Positions 6,284-6,705 of a stretch of 6,705 nucleotides of DNA are shown here, in pieces. The notes beneath the pieces are model-generated. The model saw only the letters and a list, made by a program, of their open reading frames with translations. It had not been told where the DNA came from and did not search any database. Each line of letters opens with the position of its first letter. The first letter of the stretch is position 1. The stretch spans positions 1-6,705 of the forward strand of contig JAATFS010000176.1 in the NCBI GenBank assembly GCA_015655035.1, given 5' to 3'. The stretch is from Lysobacterales bacterium. GTDB taxonomy: Bacteria > Pseudomonadota > Gammaproteobacteria > Xanthomonadales > Xanthomonadaceae. The position numbers were made by a program, and so were the translations under genes.

Positions 6284-6705
6284 AGGCGACGCGCTGACCG
6301 CGATACCAGCGTTCGTGCGCCAGTGCCAGCATCGGACGATCCTCGTGGCTGTCGCCGTAGGCGTGGATGCGCTGGTAGCGTGCCAGATCGAAGCGCGCGC
6401 GGATATGGCGCGCCTTGTCCGGGCCACAGTCGGTGTCGGCGTAACGGCCGGTCAATCGACCAGCGTGCTGCTCCAGCCGGTTGCAGATCAGCGCCAGCCC
6501 ATGCTGTGCGCACCAGGGTTGCAGATAGGCATCGATCGATGCAGATACCAATACCACCTCATGCCCTTGCGCCTGGTGCCAGTCGATCCGCTGCATCATT
6601 TCCGGCCGCAGCAGCCCGGGCACGACCTCGCGCGCATAGCGATCACCGAATTCGGTGATCTCGCCCGCATCCCGGCCGGCGAACGCCAGCTTGGTCGCGC
6701 GCGCG
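6282..6705 (-). CDS. HAD-superfamily subclass IB hydrolase (SerB-like phosphatase), 5'-truncated
   Basis: The last 140 residues of a HAD phosphatase; the frame runs off the right edge, so the nucleophile motif DxDxT near the N-terminus is not in the window. What remains shows motif II in VVLVSAS (fragment residues 50-56, Ser54), the lysine of motif III in GPDKARH (Lys97), and the Mg-binding motif AYGDSHEDRPML (115-126) with Asp118 and Asp122. The order and spacing fit subclass IB, the phosphoserine-phosphatase-like group often annotated as a HAD-IB family hydrolase. The substrate is unknown and could be a small phosphomonoester. The GTG codon at 6623 is an internal valine, since coding continues upstream without interruption. 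Its TGA overlaps the candidate rnfB promoter, and rnfB follows after 110 bp on the same strand, so partial co-transcription is possible. Confidence 0.88.
   Translation of the reverse strand, partial: ARATKLAFAGRDAGEITEFGDRYAREVVPGLLRPEMMQRIDWHQAQGHEVVLVSASIDAYLQPWCAQHGLALICNRLEQHAGRLTGRYADTDCGPDKARHIRARFDLARYQRIHAYGDSHEDRPMLALAHERWYRGQRVA

Noticed and set aside
5716..6297. 193-codon plus-strand open frame antisense to rnfB
   Set aside because: It is composition-driven, opposite a gene with twelve intact cluster-binding cysteines, and lacks a ribosome binding site.
5681..6427. 248-codon minus-strand open frame covering rnfB and part of the HAD gene
   Set aside because: It overlaps two genes with clear motifs in other frames and has no domain of its own; a shadow frame.
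1..6705. Search by eye for CRISPR repeats, insertion sequence ends, tRNA genes, defence or toxin-antitoxin genes
   Set aside because: I saw no regularly spaced repeats, transposase motifs, tRNA cloverleaf or recognisable defence proteins; the window is packed with housekeeping-type genes.

Overview
The window is GC-rich (roughly two thirds G+C), tightly packed chromosomal DNA. The protein sequences look like those of a gammaproteobacterium of the Xanthomonadaceae, most likely Xanthomonas or a close relative. That assignment is recognition by eye, not a database search. I see no insertion sequence, CRISPR array, tRNA, rRNA, phage gene or clear frameshift. The region reads as ordinary core genome.

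Left part (1-4393), membrane-lipid block. A 5'-truncated AcvB/VirJ-family serine hydrolase (lysyl-phosphatidylglycerol hydrolase family) runs rightward. It overlaps by 4 bp (ATGA) a 2-oxoglutarate/Fe(II) oxygenase of the isopenicillin N synthase superfamily. That gene in turn overlaps, tail to tail by 4 bp (TTAA), a leftward mprF gene for the aminoacyl-phosphatidylglycerol synthase/flippase. MprF makes and flips aminoacylated PG, and AcvB-type proteins are known in Agrobacterium to hydrolyse it. The window therefore holds a synthesis/turnover pair with an oxygenase of unknown substrate locked between them.

Middle part (4394-5700). A 261-bp divergent spacer separates mprF from a rightward two-gene unit. 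The first gene is a six-helix DUF998-type membrane protein. The second, 11 nt later with its ribosome binding site overlapping the previous stop codon, is a small RidA-family protein of the YoaB-like type.

Right part (5701-6705). After two GC-rich hairpins in the convergent gap, the strand switches. A leftward RnfB-like three-cluster ferredoxin lacks the usual N-terminal membrane anchor. Upstream of it, and cut by the window edge, lies a HAD-IB phosphatase missing its N-terminal nucleophile motif. No other rnf genes are visible.

The most interesting points are the interlocked acvB/oxygenase/mprF arrangement and the soluble, apparently orphan RnfB. I found nothing that I would call a new defence or mobile system.
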